DNA from: Candidatus Atribacteria bacterium
Lineage (GTDB): Bacteria > Bipolaricaulota > Bipolaricaulia > UBA7950 > UBA9294
DNA: 8,446 bases
Reading direction: 5' to 3'
NCBI GenBank assembly: GCA_004525685.1
Contig: SPBW01000096.1
Location: 1-8,446, forward strand
Part shown: positions 5,626 to 8,446 of the stretch, one piece after another
Layout: each line of letters begins with the position of its first letter
Position numbering within the stretch: the stretch's first letter is position 1
The notes under the pieces: model-generated
The model's input: only the letters and a program-made list of their open reading frames with translations
What the model was told of the DNA's origin: nothing
Databases searched by the model: none
Position numbers and translations under genes: made by a program

Positions 5626-7865
5626 AGACACGATTCGCATCTGCTGTTCTCGTTCTCATTCTCGCCTTCACCTACGTCCTTGCGCTCGGCGCAGACGAGG
5701 CGACCTTCAATCTGAAACAAGACGACAAGACCTTCAATAAGCTGGTCAAAGAAATGGCGTGGAATCTGGAGACGCCGTATCCGTACGGCAACTGGTATGG
5801 CCCTGGCTGGTGGGGCGGCGGCAATGCCTCAGACAATCCGGGCAACATGGCCCCTGTAGACGAGCTTGATTCCATTGCCATGCGCCACGACTTCGCCTAT
5901 CAGATTGCCGAAGAGCAGGGCAAGCTGCATGGTCCTGCCGAAGAGCAGCGCTTGAAGGCGTTGGCTGATGCCATCGCAGTTCGTGATGCCAAGACACTGC
6001 CTGAAGATCCGCGCGACTGGGACCCACCTGCAGCTGATCCAGCCAAGGCTGATCGATACCGGCGCCGGATTGGATTCGGATTTGCCTATCTGTCAGCAGG
6101 GCGCGACGCCGCAGCGACAGCCGGGAAGGTATATACATCGGTGATTGACGGCATCAACGGTGACAGGCCCGACGACGGAAGGACGTCTGGATTCACGCAA
6201 GCCGACATCGATCGGATGTCTCGCGAGCGATCGCAGAGCTGGTTCAACACCACCACCATCGCTGAAACCTATCGCATCGAGCTAACAGCGTCTCAGTCAG
6301 TCATTGCCGAAGGGGAAACGGTTCCGCTGACGCTCAGACTACTGCCTGTCAGTTCGACTGCCACAGCCCAAGGTGCCGAGGCGCTCGGGCTGTTCGCAGA
6401 AGTCTCGCTAGATGTCGATGGGCCAGGTTCTCTGTCTTCGTATCTCATGGGTACAAACTCAAGCGTGAACCTAACAGCCACAGACCCGTGGATCTTCAGC
6501 AATGTCGGAAAGACCATCCATGTCACAGGGACCTCGCAGATCATCCATTTCGAACCGTCGGCAGCCGATGGCTCAGAAGGCGGCCTTACCAACGAGGACG
6601 TAGCCGATGGCCAGAACTACGTTCGCACTGTTCAGATCTTGGAGGGATCGATCGACCTTCAGGTAGCAATGAAGACGAGTCTTAGCTTGAGTTCGATCCC
6701 TGAGACCGTCAATGAATGGGACACTTCCTCGGTTGATCCATGCCTAGAGGTTCTGCTCATGGCCACGCTCTCATCGAAGAATGCCTACATCCCTTCGATT
6801 CCCGTCACCTTCACACTCCCTGATGGAAGCCAAGCGCAGGCGACGACCAACGATCATGGAATTGCATCGCATTCGATAACCGTCTGCGAGTCAGTTCTCG
6901 GCGGCCAGCCCGCAGCCAATCTCACCTACAGCGCGACCAGTGCGCAGACGAAGACCCCAGATGGCATGGTCTATTTCTCGGCATCCAACAGTGCCAGCTT
7001 CCGCGTTGAGATGAGCGGCGTTCGCACCATTCAAGGACGCGTCGTCGATGAGAAGCACAGCGATCTTCCGATCCCAGGCGCTTCGGTCACTGTCACCTTG
7101 ATGGGTGAGCCCAAAACCGTGACCACAGGATCGGATGGCACGTTCACTGTGGAATTCGACCTGCAAGAAGAGCTTGGCGTCACCTCGGCTGCCAGCATCT
7201 CCGCCACGGCCAAGGGCTTTGAGCCAGCCACAGCAAGTTCCGTGGCAGGCGCGGGGACTGTCACTGTACGCATGCAGCCCGTTGCGGCGGTGATTACGAG
7301 CATCGTGCTGGATGCCGAATCAGGAGAGCGCATCGATGGTGCCATCGTCAAGATGACGCAGCCCTTGACCACGACTGTGCAGGCGAACAACGGCCAAGCG
7401 ACGATCCACGGCCTCTACGTCGGTGACACCGTGACCATTAGTGCGGGCGGCTTCAATCACAAGACGTACCAGAAGACAGGCACGATCACCGCGCCTGATG
7501 TGACCATCACGTTCAACCTTCCCGTGGGTGAGGGAGAGATTGCTGGCGGTGATTTGGATCCCACGGAGGTAGATCCCGAGGATCTACCCATTCTGCACAG
7601 CCTTACCATCTGGGCGATGCCTGCCAACCCGGGCCCCGGTCAGAACGTGACCGTGACCGCTCAGATCTTCCCGCCTCAGCCGGGGATTCCCATTAAGCTG
7701 GAGATCGTCGGGACAGACGGATACTCCAATTCCGTCATGTCCATGACCAATGCCATGGGGCAGGCCTATCTGCCCATCCCTGGTGGCGGATCGGGCGTTG
7801 TCGACCGTGTGACGGTCCTCATCATCGGCGAGAACGTTCGCAAGCGTCTCAATTACTCGTTTTAG
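5622..7865 (+). CDS. Exported protein with phospholipase A2-like domain plus Ig-like stalk
   Basis: This is a 747-residue exported protein. The ATG at 5622 overlaps the previous stop (ATGA), has an AGGGGGG just upstream, and gives a good signal peptide (MKTRF, hydrophobic 8-22, cleavage near ALGA24). Residues about 35-160 look like the secretory PLA2 fold. Y55-G-N-W-Y-G60-P-G62 resembles the calcium-binding loop YGxYCGPGG, then P78-V-D-E-L-D and M-R-H89-D90-F-A-Y93 match the active-site helix (catalytic His, Ca-binding Asp, Tyr). All family cysteines are missing, and the loop-to-helix distance is longer by an insertion (67-77). The partner acid of His is unclear: the PAEEQR segment (105-110) aligns with PADQR of parvoviral-type PLA2, with Glu in place of Asp. 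The remainder is beta-rich: Ig-like regions at about 217-345 and 346-465, carboxypeptidase-regulatory-like domains at about 467-552 and 554-635, and an Ig-like C-terminal domain at 654-747. The likely role is a surface or secreted phospholipid-acting or binding protein; enzymatic activity is not proven. Confidence 0.85.
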   Translation: MKTRFASAVLVLILAFTYVLALGADEATFNLKQDDKTFNKLVKEMAWNLETPYPYGNWYGPGWWGGGNASDNPGNMAPVDELDSIAMRHDFAYQIAEEQGKLHGPAEEQRLKALADAIAVRDAKTLPEDPRDWDPPAADPAKADRYRRRIGFGFAYLSAGRDAAATAGKVYTSVIDGINGDRPDDGRTSGFTQADIDRMSRERSQSWFNTTTIAETYRIELTASQSVIAEGETVPLTLRLLPVSSTATAQGAEALGLFAEVSLDVDGPGSLSSYLMGTNSSVNLTATDPWIFSNVGKTIHVTGTSQIIHFEPSAADGSEGGLTNEDVADGQNYVRTVQILEGSIDLQVAMKTSLSLSSIPETVNEWDTSSVDPCLEVLLMATLSSKNAYIPSIPVTFTLPDGSQAQATTNDHGIASHSITVCESVLGGQPAANLTYSATSAQTKTPDGMVYFSASNSASFRVEMSGVRTIQGRVVDEKHSDLPIPGASVTVTLMGEPKTVTTGSDGTFTVEFDLQEELGVTSAASISATAKGFEPATASSVAGAGTVTVRMQPVAAVITSIVLDAESGERIDGAIVKMTQPLTTTVQANNGQATIHGLYVGDTVTISAGGFNHKTYQKTGTITAPDVTITFNLPVGEGEIAGGDLDPTEVDPEDLPILHSLTIWAMPANPGPGQNVTVTAQIFPPQPGIPIKLEIVGTDGYSNSVMSMTNAMGQAYLPIPGGGSGVVDRVTVLIIGENVRKRLNYSF

Positions 7866-7880
7866 GAAAGGGGGACAGAC

Positions 7881-8446
7881 ATGCAAAACGCAAGACACAT
7901 ACGTTTCGTAGCTGGGTTCATGCTGGCGATTCTTGCCGTCTCCCTTCTCGTAGGAGCGGCGGATCAGGGTTTTGACATCATCTCAGAAGGCATCGTCGAG
8001 CCATCGGCTGGCGCTTCGTTTGATGTCGTCTTGTTCGGCACAGCCGGATATAGCCTCATCGGCACATTCTGGGCGTCTGCTGGAGCGCGTATCAGTTTCA
8101 CCATGGATGCCTTCGAGATTCGCGCCAGTGCCAGTGCAGGCACAGACGGCACGCAACTCCAAGGTGGCTTGTCCACAGAGCTATTCGGTTTTGGCGTCGC
8201 AGGCGATGTGGCCTACACGTTGGGTAACACGCCCGTCTTGACTGTCAGGGGCTGGGGAGAAGTGTCAGGCATTGGGCTGACGGCCAATGCATCGCTGGCT
8301 GGTACCGCCGGAAGCCTGCTCTTGGGCGCGAACATGGATTTTGAGTCCTACGGGATATCGGCGAGCCTCGGGTTTGCCAATAACACCTTCTCGAATGCAT
8401 CTATTGGCGCCAACACCTCGCTTGGCGCGCGGTCGCTGAAAATGAC
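7881..8446 (+). CDS. Exported Gly/Ala/Ser-rich beta protein, 3' end beyond the window
   Basis: The frame from the ATG at 7881 stays open for 188 codons to the right edge. AAAGGGGG (7867-7874) lies 6 bases upstream of the ATG, and only 15 bases separate it from the previous stop, so it belongs to the same transcription unit. Residues 1-26 form a clear signal peptide (MQNARHIRF, hydrophobic 10-24, cleavage near VGAA). The rest has no cysteine and is built of short strands alternating hydrophobic with Gly/Ala/Ser/Thr residues, for example GYSLIGTFWASAGARISFTM, FGFGVAGDVAYTLG, and ASLAGTAGSLLLGANMDF. This pattern fits an outer-membrane beta-barrel or a surface beta-solenoid. I cannot place it in a family. 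The missing C-terminus should decide between barrel (aromatic terminal strand) and solenoid. Confidence 0.85.
   Translation, partial: MQNARHIRFVAGFMLAILAVSLLVGAADQGFDIISEGIVEPSAGASFDVVLFGTAGYSLIGTFWASAGARISFTMDAFEIRASASAGTDGTQLQGGLSTELFGFGVAGDVAYTLGNTPVLTVRGWGEVSGIGLTANASLAGTAGSLLLGANMDFESYGISASLGFANNTFSNASIGANTSLGARSLKM

Noticed and set aside
5746..6138. Minus-strand open frame of 130 codons inside the PLA2-like gene
   Set aside because: It is a shadow of a well-supported + strand gene, with a composition rich in Arg, Ser, Gln and Cys typical of antisense frames in GC-rich DNA.
1..8446. CRISPR array, tRNA, rRNA, insertion sequence or attachment site
   Set aside because: No regularly spaced direct repeats, no cloverleaf with CCA-type end, no transposase and no long terminal inverted repeats were seen on either strand.

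Overview
This window has about 56% GC by eye. It comes from an unidentified bacterium and is dominated by exported, Ig-like, beta-rich surface proteins. All convincing genes are on the + strand. Four of the larger products start with, or probably have, an export signal. One partial product has alternating small/hydrophobic strands that could suit an outer-membrane or surface beta-structure, so a diderm is plausible. Composition and domain content would fit poorly studied phyla such as Bipolaricaulota or Chloroflexi-like lineages. That is only an impression, because there is no rRNA or housekeeping marker here.

Layout. (1) Bases 1-1979 are the 3' end of a large multi-domain Ig-like surface protein, closed by a very strong hairpin (2002-2045) and a second perfect inverted repeat. 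(2) Bases 2147-3301 encode an exported serine hydrolase of the beta-lactamase / DD-peptidase fold with all three active-site motifs, again followed by a hairpin. (3) Bases 3302-4140 hold a decayed, frameshifted TIG/Ig-like gene remnant (3508-4006) and otherwise nothing I recognise. (4) Bases 4141-4525 form a compact small-gene unit: an extended -10 promoter, an 18-residue lysine-rich peptide, a GC-rich hairpin, a 50-residue LysW-like double-CPxC zinc ribbon, and a terminator. None of the two small genes' real starts is obvious from long ORFs alone. (5) From 4753 to the window end runs a tightly packed three-gene unit of exported proteins: an unknown 290-residue protein, a 747-residue protein with an N-terminal phospholipase A2-like domain followed by Ig-like and carboxypeptidase-regulatory-like beta domains, and the start of a Gly/Ala/Ser-rich beta protein that runs off the window.

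How the genes relate. The ATGA stop/start overlap at 5622-5625 and the 15-base gap at 7866-7880 suggest that the last three genes are co-expressed and act together at the cell surface or outside the cell. The most interesting points are the cysteine-free PLA2-like domain fused to an adhesin-like stalk, and the lysine-rich peptide plus LysW-like minigene unit. The latter could be an attenuator-controlled amino-group carrier or simply two small basic/acidic proteins.
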